Shown here in pieces: positions 15,842 to 25,324 of a stretch of DNA of 37,113 nucleotides. A program made the position numbers and the translations under genes. The notes under the pieces were generated by a model. It searched no databases, was not told the DNA's origin, and saw nothing but the letters and a program-made list of their open reading frames with translations. Where the stretch lies: positions 1 through 37,113 of the forward strand of contig PKDW01000137.1 of NCBI GenBank assembly GCA_002863145.1, read 5' to 3'. The DNA comes from Flavobacteriales bacterium (GTDB taxonomy: Bacteria; Bacteroidota; Bacteroidia; Flavobacteriales_D; Sanyastnellaceae). How positions within the stretch are numbered: the stretch's first letter is position 1; each line of letters begins with the position of its first letter.

Positions 15842-18532
15842 ATGGACGCAAAATTTTCTCCTCGGGTTCGCGAGGTCATCTCACTCAGTCGCGAAGAAGC
15901 GCTTCGTTTGGGACACAATTACATCGGTGTGGAACACCTCCTTCTGGGCATCATCAAGGAGGGCGAGGGCACAGCTGTTCGCATCCTTGAAGGGCTCAAC
16001 TGCGACCTCCAAAAGCTTCGAAAACTGGTGGAAGGCTCGGTGCGTCCGAGTGCAGCCAAACCAGGTGGCTCGGGAAACATTCCCCTTGTCAAGCAGGCCG
16101 AGAAAATCCTGAAGATCACCTACCTCGAGGCCAAGATCTTCAAGAGCGGCATCATCGGCACTGAGCACCTGTTGCTCAGCATCCTTAAAGACGAAGACAA
16201 CGTAGCAACGAAAAGCATTCACGCATTCAACATCGATTACGACGTGGCGAAAGAAGAATTTGAAAACCTCCTGTCAGACAACGGCGGTGCCCGGGCACCC
16301 CGCGCTGACCACTCTTTGTCCGACGACGACGCCCCCACCGAGGGCGGTGGTGATTTTGGTGGCTCCGGAGGTTCCGGAGGTCCCGCGTCGCGCAAAGGTG
16401 ACCCCAAATCCAAGACACCGGTCTTGGACAACTTTGGACGAGATCTCACCCGCATGGCGGAGGAAGGCCGTTTGGACCCCATTGTGGGACGCACCAAGGA
16501 AATTGAGCGTGTCAGTCAAATCCTGAGCCGCCGCAAAAAGAACAACCCCATCCTGATGGGGGAACCCGGCGTGGGAAAGAGTGCAATTGCAGAAGGTTTG
16601 GCCCTCCGCATCGTGGAGAAAAAGGTCAGCCGCGTGCTGTTCAACAAACGCATTGTCACGTTGGACGTCGCTTCTCTGGTGGCGGGCACCAAGTACCGAG
16701 GTCAATTTGAGGAACGCATGAAGGCTGTGATGAATGAGCTGGAAAAGTCTCCGGACGTTATTTTGTTCATCGACGAAATCCACACCATCGTTGGCGCAGG
16801 AGGCGCAAGCGGTTCGTTGGACGCTTCCAACATGTTCAAGCCGGCACTCGCGCGTGGTGAGGTCCAATGCATTGGTGCCACAACCTTGGATGAATACCGT
16901 CAGTACATCGAAAAAGATGGCGCCTTGGAACGTCGCTTCCAAAAGGTCATGGTCGAGCCGACGAGCATCGAGGAGACGAAGCAAATCCTCAACAACATCA
17001 AAGACAAATACGAGGAGCACCACAGTGTCAAGTACACAGATGCCGCCATCGCGGCGTGTGTAACGCTCACGAGCCGGTACATCACTGACCGTCACCTTCC
17101 GGACAAGGCCATCGACGCTTTGGATGAGGTGGGCAGCCGCGTGCACCTGACCAACATCAACGTGCCAGAGGAAATCGTCAAGATTGAAGAAGAAATCGAG
17201 AACGTCAAGGACGAAAAGAGCCGTGTGGTTCGTTCCCAGCGTTACGAAGAGGCCGCGCGGTTGCGCGACCAGGAGCGCATCTTGAATGAGAAGCTCGAGA
17301 AGGCCAAGCGCGCTTGGGAAGAAGATTCCAAGAACCACCGCGTCACGGTCACCGAGGATCACGTCGGTGATGTCGTGGCCATGATGACAGGCATTCCTGT
17401 CCAGCGCATTGCCGAGAAGGAAAGCGGCAAGCTCGCCCGCATGAATACCGACCTTGAAGGCAAGGTCATCGGGCAAGAAGAAGCAATCAAAAAGGTGGTC
17501 AAGGCCATCAAGCGCAACCGAGCAGGCCTCAAGGACCCCAACAAACCCATTGGCTCCTTCATTTTCCTAGGCCCCACGGGCGTCGGCAAAACGCAACTCG
17601 CCAAAGTCCTGTCGAAATTCATGTTCGACTCTGAGGAAGCTTTGATTCGCATCGACATGTCCGAGTACATGGAGAAGTTTGCCGTCACACGCTTGATTGG
17701 GGCCCCTCCGGGCTACGTCGGGTATGAGGAAGGCGGTCAATTGACAGAGAAAGTACGTCGTCGCCCCTACTCCATCGTGTTGCTCGACGAAATTGAAAAG
17801 GCACATCCTGACGTCTTCAATCTTCTGCTTCAAGCCCTGGACGATGGACAACTGACGGACAGCTTGGGCCGCAAGGTGGATTTCCGCAACACCATCATCA
17901 TCATGACGTCCAACATCGGTGCGCGCCAACTGGCCGAATTCGGCACAGGTGTGGGCTTCGGCACCGCAGCAAAACAAGCGAATGTGGCCTCGGATCGCGA
18001 CAGCGTAATTCAAACAGCACTGAAACGTGCCTTTGCACCAGAATTCCTGAATCGCATCGACGACGTCATCTTGTTCCAAAGCCTCAACCGCGCGCACATC
18101 CACAGCATCATCAACATTGAACTTGACGCGTTGAAGAAGCGCGTTGTGGATTTGGGCTATGACCTGGAGATCACGGATTCTGCCGCGGACTTTATTGCAG
18201 ACAAGGGCTACGATGAGAAATACGGTGCCCGTCCACTCAAGCGCGCCATTCAGAAGTACTTGGAAGACCCCTTCGCCGAGGAAATCATCAACAGCGATGT
18301 TTCGGAAGGTGACTTGCTTCGCGCTGACCTCGAGGCAGACGCTACCGAACTGACCATTGAGGTCATCAAAGGAGGTTTGCTCCAGATGCCCGAAGGTGCT
18401 GAAGAAGCCCTGAAAGGCGGTGAGGCTGAACCTGCCGGAGAAGCCCCCAAGTCTTCACGCAAGAAGGCGCCCAAAAAATCGCCCAAAAAGAAGGACGCAG
18501 ACAAGGACATCAAGCCTGACACTGACGCGTAA
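15842..18532 (+). CDS. clpC: ClpC-type AAA+ ATPase, unfoldase of the ClpP protease
   Basis: The 896-residue product has the complete ClpC plan. Two Clp N repeats occupy residues about 1-150, followed by a Gly/Ser-rich linker (about 165-185). The first AAA+ domain has Walker [10 protein letters not shown] near 240; the middle domain carries a UVR motif, [11 protein letters not shown], near 467, typical of ClpC rather than ClpB; the second AAA+ domain has GPTGVGKTQ near 577 and Walker [12 protein letters not shown]. ClpC unfolds substrates and feeds them to ClpP. The C terminus adds a lysine-proline-rich tail ([14 protein letters not shown]), not part of the usual fold. ATG 15842 matches the family start. 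The DivIC-like gene overlaps the stop by one base. No ctsR or mcsAB is present. Confidence 0.95.
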   Translation: MDAKFSPRVREVISLSREEALRLGHNYIGVEHLLLGIIKEGEGTAVRILEGLNCDLQKLRKLVEGSVRPSAAKPGGSGNIPLVKQAEKILKITYLEAKIFKSGIIGTEHLLLSILKDEDNVATKSIHAFNIDYDVAKEEFENLLSDNGGARAPRADHSLSDDDAPTEGGGDFGGSGGSGGPASRKGDPKSKTPVLDNFGRDLTRMAEEGRLDPIVGRTKEIERVSQILSRRKKNNPILMGEPGVGKSAIAEGLALRIVEKKVSRVLFNKRIVTLDVASLVAGTKYRGQFEERMKAVMNELEKSPDVILFIDEIHTIVGAGGASGSLDASNMFKPALARGEVQCIGATTLDEYRQYIEKDGALERRFQKVMVEPTSIEETKQILNNIKDKYEEHHSVKYTDAAIAACVTLTSRYITDRHLPDKAIDALDEVGSRVHLTNINVPEEIVKIEEEIENVKDEKSRVVRSQRYEEAARLRDQERILNEKLEKAKRAWEEDSKNHRVTVTEDHVGDVVAMMTGIPVQRIAEKESGKLARMNTDLEGKVIGQEEAIKKVVKAIKRNRAGLKDPNKPIGSFIFLGPTGVGKTQLAKVLSKFMFDSEEALIRIDMSEYMEKFAVTRLIGAPPGYVGYEEGGQLTEKVRRRPYSIVLLDEIEKAHPDVFNLLLQALDDGQLTDSLGRKVDFRNTIIIMTSNIGARQLAEFGTGVGFGTAAKQANVASDRDSVIQTALKRAFAPEFLNRIDDVILFQSLNRAHIHSIINIELDALKKRVVDLGYDLEITDSAADFIADKGYDEKYGARPLKRAIQKYLEDPFAEEIINSDVSEGDLLRADLEADATELTIEVIKGGLLQMPEGAEEALKGGEAEPAGEAPKSSRKKAPKKSPKKKDADKDIKPDTDA

Positions 18533-18825
18533 TGCACATCCCTCCTGCGGTTCGAGAGGCGCTCCAGAACAAGTACATCGCGGCCACGTTGGTTGCGCTG
18601 ATTTGGTCGACATTCATCCACGACTTGGGCCTCCCCTTCGTGGTACGTGAAGCGCGAGAATTGTCCGAAGCAAAGCAGGAACTCGCCGAGGTGGAACGTC
18701 GCATCGAGGACCTGCGTCAAACGCAGGCCACCTTGCTGCATGATCCTCAGGCACTGGAACGGTTTGCACGTGAGCGCTATTTCATGCGCCGAGCCAACGA
18801 AGAAGTGTATCGGATTGTCGACTGA
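18532..18825 (+). CDS. DivIC/FtsB-like septum formation initiator protein
   Basis: A 97-residue single-pass membrane protein. A hydrophobic helix, IAATLVALIWSTFIHDLGL, lies at residues 15-33, followed by a coiled coil (about 43-68, EAKQELAEVERRIEDLRQTQ) and a short conserved C-terminal region, ALERFARERYFMRRANEEVY, which fits the FtsB/DivIC family. These proteins join FtsL and FtsQ/DivIB in the divisome and help activate septal peptidoglycan synthesis. Its start codon overlaps the clpC stop (TAATG), so translation is coupled. Family and size fit; which of the two names applies cannot be decided. Confidence 0.83.
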   Translation: MHIPPAVREALQNKYIAATLVALIWSTFIHDLGLPFVVREARELSEAKQELAEVERRIEDLRQTQATLLHDPQALERFARERYFMRRANEEVYRIVD

Positions 18826-18837
18826 ACCTGCGAAGGA

Positions 18838-19440
18838 TCATGGCAAAAGCCCTTGAAGGGCCTGAATGAATTGCGGAATGGCGCTGGGGACAAAAAAAAC
18901 AACCCAAGCCACGCCCACAAGTGCGCCGCCAAGGTGAGCATCGTGGGCAATGCGCGTGCGACCTCGTTGTTGCATTCGGCTTTCATACCAGAAAAAGAGC
19001 ACACCGGCCAACACCGCTGGCATGGGGATGACAAAAAACAGCAACAACGTGTGCGTCGGATGCAACACAATGAACGCAAGCAGCACTGCACTGACCGCAC
19101 CTGACGCACCCAGACTGGCATAGGATGGATTGTGCTTGTGTTTTTGCAATGCGGGGATTGCGCCTGCCACAATGCCTGCGAGGTAGAGCGCAGGAAAGCC
19201 CATCCACCCCAACACGGCCAAATCGCGGTTCACAACGCGCCCAAACTCGTAGAGCACGAACATGTTGAAGGCCAAGTGCAGCCAATCGGCATGCACAAAA
19301 GCATGGGTGATCACCCGGTGCCACTCCTTGTGAGTGTAGCAACGGGATGGGACGAGCATCCACTTCGATTTGTCACGTCGCTCCATGAGCTGCCACGACA
19401 CGGTAACAGTCCCCAAAACGACCAACGTAACCACATCCAT
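18838..19440 (-). CDS. Rhomboid family intramembrane serine protease
   Basis: The 200-residue protein has about six hydrophobic helices. The catalytic serine is in SLGASGAVSAVL near residue 113, and the catalytic histidine in HDAHLGGALVG near 172; HADWLHLAFNMFVLYEFG contains the conserved HxxxN of the second helix region, which supports the oxyanion. Rhomboids cleave transmembrane substrates within the inner membrane. The gene is three bases downstream of the NTF2-like gene, so it is the last gene of the ychF operon. No substrate is evident. Its 3' end is convergent with the DivIC-like gene, 12 bases away. Confidence 0.92.
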   Translation of the reverse strand: MDVVTLVVLGTVTVSWQLMERRDKSKWMLVPSRCYTHKEWHRVITHAFVHADWLHLAFNMFVLYEFGRVVNRDLAVLGWMGFPALYLAGIVAGAIPALQKHKHNPSYASLGASGAVSAVLLAFIVLHPTHTLLLFFVIPMPAVLAGVLFFWYESRMQQRGRTRIAHDAHLGGALVGVAWVVFFVPSAIPQFIQALQGLLP

Positions 19441-19443
19441 GAC

Positions 19444-19899
19444 TCAAGAGCTGTGGTCCGCCACGATAAGCCAAGTGCCTTCGAACTTCCGCCAGAGCAG
19501 CGTGTACATGCCCGCTGCATCTTCCTGTGCCTCTTTCTTCAACGCCCACTTCCCCATCAACCAACCTGCTTGGTCTCCTAGCGAAATCCACTTCAGGTTC
19601 TCGAACGTCAATGTGCCCATCGCGGAGGCATCAGGGTACCCCGTCATGTAACGCTTCAGTGTGGCTTCGTGGCCGTACGTCACACCCGACTTGCCGATGA
19701 ACATCAGGGAATCGCTGGGCAGGTAACCCTCCATGAAGCCCACGAGATCTGACTGGTTCCAGGCGTATTGCTGCCGTTGCATGGTTGCTGCCACAGCCTC
19801 TGGCATGCCGGGTACTCGCAAGGAGGAAAGGCCCTCGCTTTGCCCGAAACACGCGGACACAGCCGCCCATGCCAACGCGACACAAAAGGCCTTACACAT
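19444..19899 (-). CDS. Secreted NTF2-like protein (DUF4440/SnoaL-like)
   Basis: The 151-residue product has a signal peptide, MCKAFCVALAWAAVSACFGQ, then an NTF2-like fold. AATMQRQQYAWNQSDLVGFM is the typical first helix, GYLPSDSLMFIGKSGVTYG the first strand pair, and MYTLLWRKFEGTWLIVADHSS the closing strand pair with the family's final W-x-I-x-x-D-H-S. These small cone-shaped domains bind hydrophobic ligands or act as enzymes; DUF4440 proteins of Bacteroidota are uncharacterised. ATG 19899 was chosen because it starts the signal peptide; it overlaps the end of ychF by eight bases, so translation is coupled. Confidence 0.82.
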   Translation of the reverse strand: MCKAFCVALAWAAVSACFGQSEGLSSLRVPGMPEAVAATMQRQQYAWNQSDLVGFMEGYLPSDSLMFIGKSGVTYGHEATLKRYMTGYPDASAMGTLTFENLKWISLGDQAGWLMGKWALKKEAQEDAAGMYTLLWRKFEGTWLIVADHSS

Positions 19900-20989
19900 T
19901 GAAACGGAAGTGCATGATGTCACCGTCCTCCACGACGTACTCCTTTCCTTCCACGCCGAGCTTTCCCGCTTCCCTGACAGCCAATTCTGAGCCCAACTCC
20001 ACGTAGTCGTTGTATTTGGCGACCTCGGCGCGAATGAAGCCCTTTTGAAAATCGGTGTGGATGACGCCCGCCGCCTGAGGGGCTGTGTAGCCGCGACGGA
20101 TGGTCCAAGCGCGTACTTCCTTCTCGCCCGCAGTGAAGTAGGTCTGCAAGTCAAGCAACGCATAGGCTTCACGGATCAATTTCGCCACGCCAGGCTCGTC
20201 CAAGCCGAGGTCTGTCAGGAACATGTCGCGTTCCTCGGGATCTTCGAGTTCGGCAATGTCCGCTTCAATGGCTGCACCAAGAACGAGCACTCCCGCACCC
20301 TCTTCCTGGGCCACAGCGCGCACGCGTGCCACATGGGCATTCCCGTTAACCACAGAACCTTCGTCCACGTTGCACACGTACAAAATGGGCTTGGCAGTCA
20401 ACAACTGCATTTCGCTCATCAAAGGCGCTTCAAATTCTTCGAGCTCCAAGACGCGTGCACTCTTTCCTTGTTCCAGATGTTCCACGAGACGGGTGTAAAA
20501 CGTCATCTGCTTCACCGCCTCCTTGTCGCCGGTTTGGGCCGCTTTCTTCACTTTCGACATCCGTGATTCCACAGTCTCCAAATCTTTGAGCTGCAACTCA
20601 ATGTCAATGACCTCCTTGTCGCGAATCGGATCAATGCTTCCGTCGACGTGCACAATGTTGTCGTCCTCAAAGCAACGCAGGACGTGAAGGATGGCATCCG
20701 TCGTACGGATGTTGCCCAAAAACTTGTTTCCGAGCCCCTCTCCTTTGCTCGCGCCCTTGACGAGTCCCGCAATGTCCACGATTTCTACGGTGGTGGGGAT
20801 GACATTTTGGGGTTGCACCAGTTCCGCGAGTTTGTTCAATCGAGGGTCCGGCACCGTGATCACACCGAGGTTGGGCTCAATCGTGCAAAAGGGAAAGTTT
20901 GCACTTTGGGCCTTGGCGTTGGAGAGACAGTTGAAGAGGGTTGATTTGCCGACATTGGGAAGGCCGACGATGCCACATTGCAAAGCCAT
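19892..20989 (-). CDS. ychF: Redox-regulated ATPase YchF (Obg family)
   Basis: The 365-residue product is a normal-length YchF/OLA1. G1 is GLPNVGKST at residues 9-17, FPFCTIEPNLG is the switch I region, DIAGLVKGASKGEGLGNKF is G3 and switch II, and the C-terminal TGS domain includes IRRGYTAPQAAGVIHTDFQ. The G4 motif is NVDE instead of NKxD, which explains why this family hydrolyses ATP rather than GTP. YchF binds ribosomes and is linked to translation and oxidative stress. ATG 20989 gives the family's MALQCGIVGLP start. It heads an operon with an NTF2-like gene and a rhomboid gene. Confidence 0.96.
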   Translation of the reverse strand: MALQCGIVGLPNVGKSTLFNCLSNAKAQSANFPFCTIEPNLGVITVPDPRLNKLAELVQPQNVIPTTVEIVDIAGLVKGASKGEGLGNKFLGNIRTTDAILHVLRCFEDDNIVHVDGSIDPIRDKEVIDIELQLKDLETVESRMSKVKKAAQTGDKEAVKQMTFYTRLVEHLEQGKSARVLELEEFEAPLMSEMQLLTAKPILYVCNVDEGSVVNGNAHVARVRAVAQEEGAGVLVLGAAIEADIAELEDPEERDMFLTDLGLDEPGVAKLIREAYALLDLQTYFTAGEKEVRAWTIRRGYTAPQAAGVIHTDFQKGFIRAEVAKYNDYVELGSELAVREAGKLGVEGKEYVVEDGDIMHFRFNV

Positions 20990-21014
20990 GAGTTGAGTGG
21001 GATGAGATGAGCTG

Positions 21015-21022
21015 CAAAGGTA
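21015..21022 (-). promoter_or_regulatory. -7 promoter element of ychF
   Basis: TACCTTTG on the minus strand, an exact TAnnTTTG match, 25 bases upstream of the ychF ATG. It is the likely promoter for the three-gene operon and is divergent from the transketolase promoter 80 bases away. Confidence 0.6.
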
Positions 21023-21102
21023 CGGCGCGCACCCCCTCCGCGAAGCCATCCTCGTTTTCCAATGTTTTTTCACAAGTGGCCGTCCTCCCCCCGCACTTCA
21101 GG

Positions 21103-21110
21103 TACTTTTG
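21103..21110 (+). promoter_or_regulatory. -7 promoter element of the transketolase operon
   Basis: TACTTTTG is an exact TAnnTTTG match, followed by CCCC and then the ATG at 21115. The transcript would therefore begin at or within a few bases of the start codon, which implies a leaderless mRNA. Confidence 0.6.
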
Positions 21111-21114
21111 CCCC

Positions 21115-21957
21115 ATGAATTCTAAAGAATTGACAGCGCTTGCAACGCAGGTTCGACGCGACATTGTCCGTATGGTCCATGCAGTGCAAAGTGGCCACCC
21201 CGGTGGCTCTTTGGGGTGCACCGATTTGTTGGTGCAATTGTACTTCGACACCATGAACATCAACCCTGATGCGTTCGACATGGACGGCGCCTGTGAGGAT
21301 GTTTTTTTCTTGTCAAACGGGCACATCAGTCCCGTGTGGTACAGTGTGCTCGCCCGACGCGGGTACTTTCCTGTGAAAGAACTCAGCACTTTTCGAAAGC
21401 TCAACAGCCGCCTCCAAGGCCATCCCGCCACAGAAGAGGGCCTTCCAGGCATCCGCGTGGCCTCGGGCTCCTTGGGTCAAGGCTTGTCCGTCGCGCTCGG
21501 TGCTGCCCAAGTCAAGAAATTGAATGGCGAAAACACTTGGGTGTACTCCCTCCACGGCGACGGCGAATTGCAGGAAGGTCAAATCTGGGAAGCCGCCATG
21601 TATGCCGCCCATCACAAGGTGGACAACATCTTGTCGTTCGTCGATTGCAATGGACAGCAAATCGACGGAAGCACCGACGACGTGATGTCTCTCGGCGATT
21701 TGGCCGGCAAGTGGAAGGCTTTCGGCTGGCGCGTCTTGACGTGCAATGGCCACTCTTTTGCAGACCTGCAGCACGTCATCGCGGAGGCCCACGGCCATCG
21801 AGGTTCCGGGGTTCCCACGGTGGTCTTGATGAAAACCGACATGGGCAAGGGTGTGGACTTCATGGAAGGCACCCACAAGTGGCACGGCATTGCGCCAAGC
21901 GACGATCAGCTGGCCGACGCACTGAACCAACTCGAATCAACGTTGGAGGATTACTGA
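21115..21957 (+). CDS. Transketolase, N-terminal (thiamine-binding) subunit
   Basis: The 280-residue protein is the N-terminal half of transketolase, holding the thiamine diphosphate pyrophosphate-binding domain. MVHAVQSGHPGGSLG contains the catalytic-region His, SGSLGQGLSVALGAA follows, and HGDGELQEGQIWEAAM is the GDG motif that binds Mg and diphosphate, completed by FVDCNGQQIDG. Transketolase moves two-carbon ketol units between sugar phosphates in the pentose phosphate pathway. Split transketolases occur widely in Bacteroidota and archaea; the two chains should associate. The C-terminal half is encoded at 23379, with an unrelated VWA gene in between. The VWA start lies 13 bases downstream, indicating one operon. 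Confidence 0.94.
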   Translation: MNSKELTALATQVRRDIVRMVHAVQSGHPGGSLGCTDLLVQLYFDTMNINPDAFDMDGACEDVFFLSNGHISPVWYSVLARRGYFPVKELSTFRKLNSRLQGHPATEEGLPGIRVASGSLGQGLSVALGAAQVKKLNGENTWVYSLHGDGELQEGQIWEAAMYAAHHKVDNILSFVDCNGQQIDGSTDDVMSLGDLAGKWKAFGWRVLTCNGHSFADLQHVIAEAHGHRGSGVPTVVLMKTDMGKGVDFMEGTHKWHGIAPSDDQLADALNQLESTLEDY

Positions 21958-21970
21958 TCCTTTACCGCAC

Positions 21971-23386
21971 ATGATTTCCCTTCAAGCCACGCTCTCCTCG
22001 TCGTGGGGTCAATTCCTTCTGGGTTGCCTCTTGACGTTTTGCGCGCTTGAAGGCCACAGCCAAGTCCAAGTCGAGGGCGAAGCGCTTCCCACACGCATCC
22101 TCTTCGTCTTTGATGCCTCCAACAGCATGAATGCGTTTTGGGGTGGGCATCGCAAAATTGAAACCGCGTCCAACCTCCTCAGCCAGACTCTCAAGGAACT
22201 CCACCAAGGGAACCAACTCGAATTGGGGCTTCGCGTCTATGGGCACGGAACGAAGCACGTTCCCGGCAATCAGGATTGCGACGACACCGAGCTCGTGGTG
22301 CCCTTCGCAAAGGCGAACAACCTCATCATCAAACAAACCCTCGGACGCATCCGTGCACAAGGCACCACGCCCATTGCCCGGTCGCTCGAACAGGCCGCGT
22401 ACGATTTTCCCGACGCGCCGGGACGCAACGTCATCATCCTCATCACCGACGGCATTGAGGCCTGCGACGAAGATCCCTGTGCCGTAAGTCGCACTTTGCA
22501 GGCCAAAGGCATCGTGGTCAAACCCTTTGTCATTGGCATGGGCATTGAGGAAGACATGGCCAAAGGACTTCGGTGCATTGGCAACTTCTACGATGCGGCC
22601 GACCCTGTGGCGTTTGAACACGTGCTTCAGCTTGTGTTGGAGCAGGCCATGCACAACACCACCCTTCACATTGAGCTGCTCGATGACGCGGGAGACCCCA
22701 TCGTCAGTGATTTGGCTTATTCGTTCACGGACGTGCGTACGGAAGTGCACGACCCACAGTGGGTGCACACCATGCGTTGGGGCAAAGCGCCGGACACCGT
22801 TTACGTCGATCCCCTGCCGACTTATGCCTTCACGGTGCACAGCACCCCTCCGCGGACACTGGATTCGATTGTACTGAACCCTGGCGTGCACAATGTTTTG
22901 ACCGTTCCAAACATGGGACAGGGACACCTCACGCCCCGCTTTGCGCGAAGCGTCCGAACGGATTACGGGTCGTTTGACGTGGAATGGCGAATGTCAGACA
23001 GCTGCGCTTCATTCTTTGCAAGCCCCGTAGGACAGGAATTGCGGCTGTGCACGGGAACCTACGACGTGCGCTTCCCCACGCACCCTCCCACCCTTGTGCA
23101 GGACGTTGAAGTCCAGGAGAACAAGCGAAGCGCAGTGGAAATCCCCGCCCCGGGCTCGTTGGTCGTTCAAACCGCGACATCTGGCCATGCCGTGGTGGTG
23201 GATGCCCAAACCTTGCAACCTGTGTTTCAATTTGAACCCGGGCAGCTCGTCGGCAAACACACTTTGCAACCGGGTGACTACACCCTCATCTTCCGCGCGA
23301 GAAATGCGCGCGGCACCCTATACAGCATTCGAGAATCATTCACCATCGCCTCTGGCAACACCACCAACCTCAACATCCATGGTTGA
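21971..23386 (+). CDS. Exported von Willebrand factor type A (VWA) domain protein
   Basis: The 471-residue protein has an N-terminal signal peptide with hydrophobic FLLGCLLTFCAL, probably cleaved after GHSQ. A VWA domain follows: RILFVFDASNSM supplies the metal-ion-dependent adhesion motif DxSxS (Asp48, Ser50, Ser52), QGTTPIARSL the threonine and ILITDGIEAC the aspartate, so the site looks intact. After residue 230 come beta-rich segments that look like repeated PEGA or carboxypeptidase-regulatory-like domains. It would act in the periplasm or on the surface, binding a protein or ligand; no role in sugar metabolism is suggested. It sits inside the transketolase operon: 13 bases after the N half, and overlapping the C-half start by eight bases. 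Confidence 0.87.
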   Translation: MISLQATLSSSWGQFLLGCLLTFCALEGHSQVQVEGEALPTRILFVFDASNSMNAFWGGHRKIETASNLLSQTLKELHQGNQLELGLRVYGHGTKHVPGNQDCDDTELVVPFAKANNLIIKQTLGRIRAQGTTPIARSLEQAAYDFPDAPGRNVIILITDGIEACDEDPCAVSRTLQAKGIVVKPFVIGMGIEEDMAKGLRCIGNFYDAADPVAFEHVLQLVLEQAMHNTTLHIELLDDAGDPIVSDLAYSFTDVRTEVHDPQWVHTMRWGKAPDTVYVDPLPTYAFTVHSTPPRTLDSIVLNPGVHNVLTVPNMGQGHLTPRFARSVRTDYGSFDVEWRMSDSCASFFASPVGQELRLCTGTYDVRFPTHPPTLVQDVEVQENKRSAVEIPAPGSLVVQTATSGHAVVVDAQTLQPVFQFEPGQLVGKHTLQPGDYTLIFRARNARGTLYSIRESFTIASGNTTNLNIHG

Positions 23387-24344
23387 CACCCACCACATCA
23401 CTCTTTCGCCCACTGAATCTAAGGACACGCGCTCGGGATTTGGGCAAGGTTTGCTCGAAGCCGGGCAGCAAAACGACAACGTCCTCGGACTGTGTGCCGA
23501 CTTGACCGGCTCGCTCAAAATGAACGCCTTCAAGGACGCGTTTCCTGAGCGCTTTTTCCAGGTCGGCATTGCGGAGGCCAACATGATGGGCGTGGCCGCG
23601 GGAATGACCATCGGAGGCAAGATTCCTTTCACCGGAACCTTCGCCAACTTCGCCACGGGACGCGTGTACGATCAAATCCGTCAGAGCATTGCCTACTCCG
23701 AGAAGAACGTGAAAATCTGCGCCTCTCACGCGGGTTTGACCTTGGGTGAAGATGGTGCGACCCACCAAATCCTGGAAGACATCGGCATGATGAAGATGCT
23801 TCCCAACATGACGGTGGTGGTTCCTGCCGACTACGAACAAACCCGCCAGGCCACGTTGGCCATCGCCAAACTTCACGGCCCTGTGTATCTCCGGTTTGGA
23901 CGTCCGAAGGTGCCGGTGTTCATAAACGCCGAGGCCCCCTTCGAGTTGGGCAAAATCCAAAAGGTGATTTCAGGCGTGGACCTCACCATTGCCGCGTGTG
24001 GCCACCTCGTATGGGAGGCGGTTCAAGCTGCGGTGGAACTGGCCAAAGACGGCATTCACGCAGAAGTCCTCAACGTGCATACCATCAAGCCGCTTGACGA
24101 AAAAACGTTGCTTGCATCGGCCCAAAAAACGGGACATGTCCTCGTGGCCGAAGAGCACCAACGTCTCGGTGGTCTCGGCAGCAGTGTGGCGCAATGTCTG
24201 GCCGCCAACCACCCCACAACGATGGATTTTGTTGCCGTTGAGGACCAATTTGGGGAAAGCGGCAAGCCAGCGCAATTGATGCAGAAATACGGCTTGGATG
24301 CCGCGTCGATTGTGCGAAAGTCCAAGGCCTTGCTTGGCACATAA
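23379..24344 (+). CDS. Transketolase, C-terminal subunit
   Basis: The 321-residue protein contains the pyrimidine-binding domain and the C-terminal domain of transketolase. FFQVGIAEANMMGVAAGM carries the catalytic glutamate that activates the thiamine aminopyrimidine. TFANFATGRVYDQIRQSIAY and KICASHAGLTLGEDGATHQ are family landmarks, the latter with the substrate-contact histidines. The last third, VLVAEEHQRLGGLGSSVAQ, is the transketolase C domain. ATG 23379 overlaps the VWA stop by eight bases, so its translation should depend on ribosomes ending the VWA gene. A strong bidirectional hairpin terminator follows at 24363. Confidence 0.94.
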   Translation: MVDTHHITLSPTESKDTRSGFGQGLLEAGQQNDNVLGLCADLTGSLKMNAFKDAFPERFFQVGIAEANMMGVAAGMTIGGKIPFTGTFANFATGRVYDQIRQSIAYSEKNVKICASHAGLTLGEDGATHQILEDIGMMKMLPNMTVVVPADYEQTRQATLAIAKLHGPVYLRFGRPKVPVFINAEAPFELGKIQKVISGVDLTIAACGHLVWEAVQAAVELAKDGIHAEVLNVHTIKPLDEKTLLASAQKTGHVLVAEEHQRLGGLGSSVAQCLAANHPTTMDFVAVEDQFGESGKPAQLMQKYGLDAASIVRKSKALLGT

Positions 24345-24362
24345 AGCCAAGAATTGAACCAC

Positions 24363-24391
24363 AATAAGGGCAGCTCATGGCTGCCCTTATT
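24363..24391. terminator. Bidirectional intrinsic terminator between transketolase and dapA
   Basis: A perfect 12-bp stem, AATAAGGGCAGC (24363-24374) and GCTGCCCTTATT (24380-24391), with a 5-base loop. It lies between the convergent stops at 24344 and 24425 and can serve both directions. The flanking T-run is short, so efficiency is uncertain. Confidence 0.75.
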
Positions 24392-24424
24392 CATGGTCGT
24401 GAATTCACGGTGTCAATCGAGGCA

Positions 24425-25324
24425 TCAATGTGCCGACACTTCCAATGCGGCAATCGCTGCGTAAAGTTTGTCCTTGAGCGCAGAAGAAGCCTTCGTCAAC
24501 GGCAAACGCACGTCACCTTCGCACAAGCCGAGATGATTCATCGCAGCTTTGATGCCCGCCGGATTGCCCTCTTCAAACATGAGCTTCATCAAAGGCTTCA
24601 ATGCGGCGTGGGTGCTTCTCGCCTCGTGGGTTTGTCCAAATGACGCCTGTTCCACCATGGCCGTCAAAGGCTTGGGAAACGCGTTGCCCAAGACAGAAAT
24701 CAATCCTTCAGCCCCCATCGCAACCGTAGGCATGGCAAGGGCATCGTCGCCTGACCACACTGCAAAATGCGGCGGACGGCCGGCGAGGATGTCACCGATT
24801 TGTTCCAAATCACCGCTCGCCTCTTTGATGCCAATCACGTTGGAGTGATTGGCCAACGTCAAAGTGGTCGCTGCCGACATGTTGCAAGAAGTGCGGCCGG
24901 GAACGTTGTACAAGATGACCGGGCGTTGGGCGGCATCAGCGACAGAGGTGTAATGGGCCTTCAACCCCTCTTGACCAGGCTTGTTGTATGCGGGGGTGGC
25001 CACAAGAAATGCGGCAACACCACTCACGTCCCAGTTATGAATGCGTTCACACAATTCAGCCGTGTTGTTTCCAGTGACCCCCACCACCACGGGCAGTCGC
25101 CCGGCATTGACCTCCAAGACAAAATCCACCACACGACGTTGCTCTGCTGCACTCAATGTGGGGGTCTCTCCTGTGGTGCCCAACACCACAAGGAAGGCTG
25201 TGCCTCCTTTGATTTGGTGTTCCACCATGCGCTGCAGCGCCGGAAAGTCCACGTTTCCTTGTTCATTGAAAGGCGTCACCATCGCGACACCCAAACCGTG
25301 AAGTGAAGACAGAACTTGGGTCAT
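24425..25324 (-). CDS. dapA: 4-hydroxy-tetrahydrodipicolinate synthase
   Basis: The 299-residue protein is a normal-length DapA, a class I aldolase-like TIM barrel that condenses pyruvate with aspartate semialdehyde, the first committed step of lysine and diaminopimelate synthesis. Schiff-base Lys167 lies in IGIKEASGD, catalytic Tyr139 in VILYNVPGRTS, and the Thr50-Thr51 pair in LGTTGETPTLS. The first ATG overlaps the upstream gene's stop by four bases, so the two are coupled. The gene ends against the bidirectional terminator at 24363. Confidence 0.95.
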   Translation of the reverse strand: MTQVLSSLHGLGVAMVTPFNEQGNVDFPALQRMVEHQIKGGTAFLVVLGTTGETPTLSAAEQRRVVDFVLEVNAGRLPVVVGVTGNNTAELCERIHNWDVSGVAAFLVATPAYNKPGQEGLKAHYTSVADAAQRPVILYNVPGRTSCNMSAATTLTLANHSNVIGIKEASGDLEQIGDILAGRPPHFAVWSGDDALAMPTVAMGAEGLISVLGNAFPKPLTAMVEQASFGQTHEARSTHAALKPLMKLMFEEGNPAGIKAAMNHLGLCEGDVRLPLTKASSALKDKLYAAIAALEVSAH

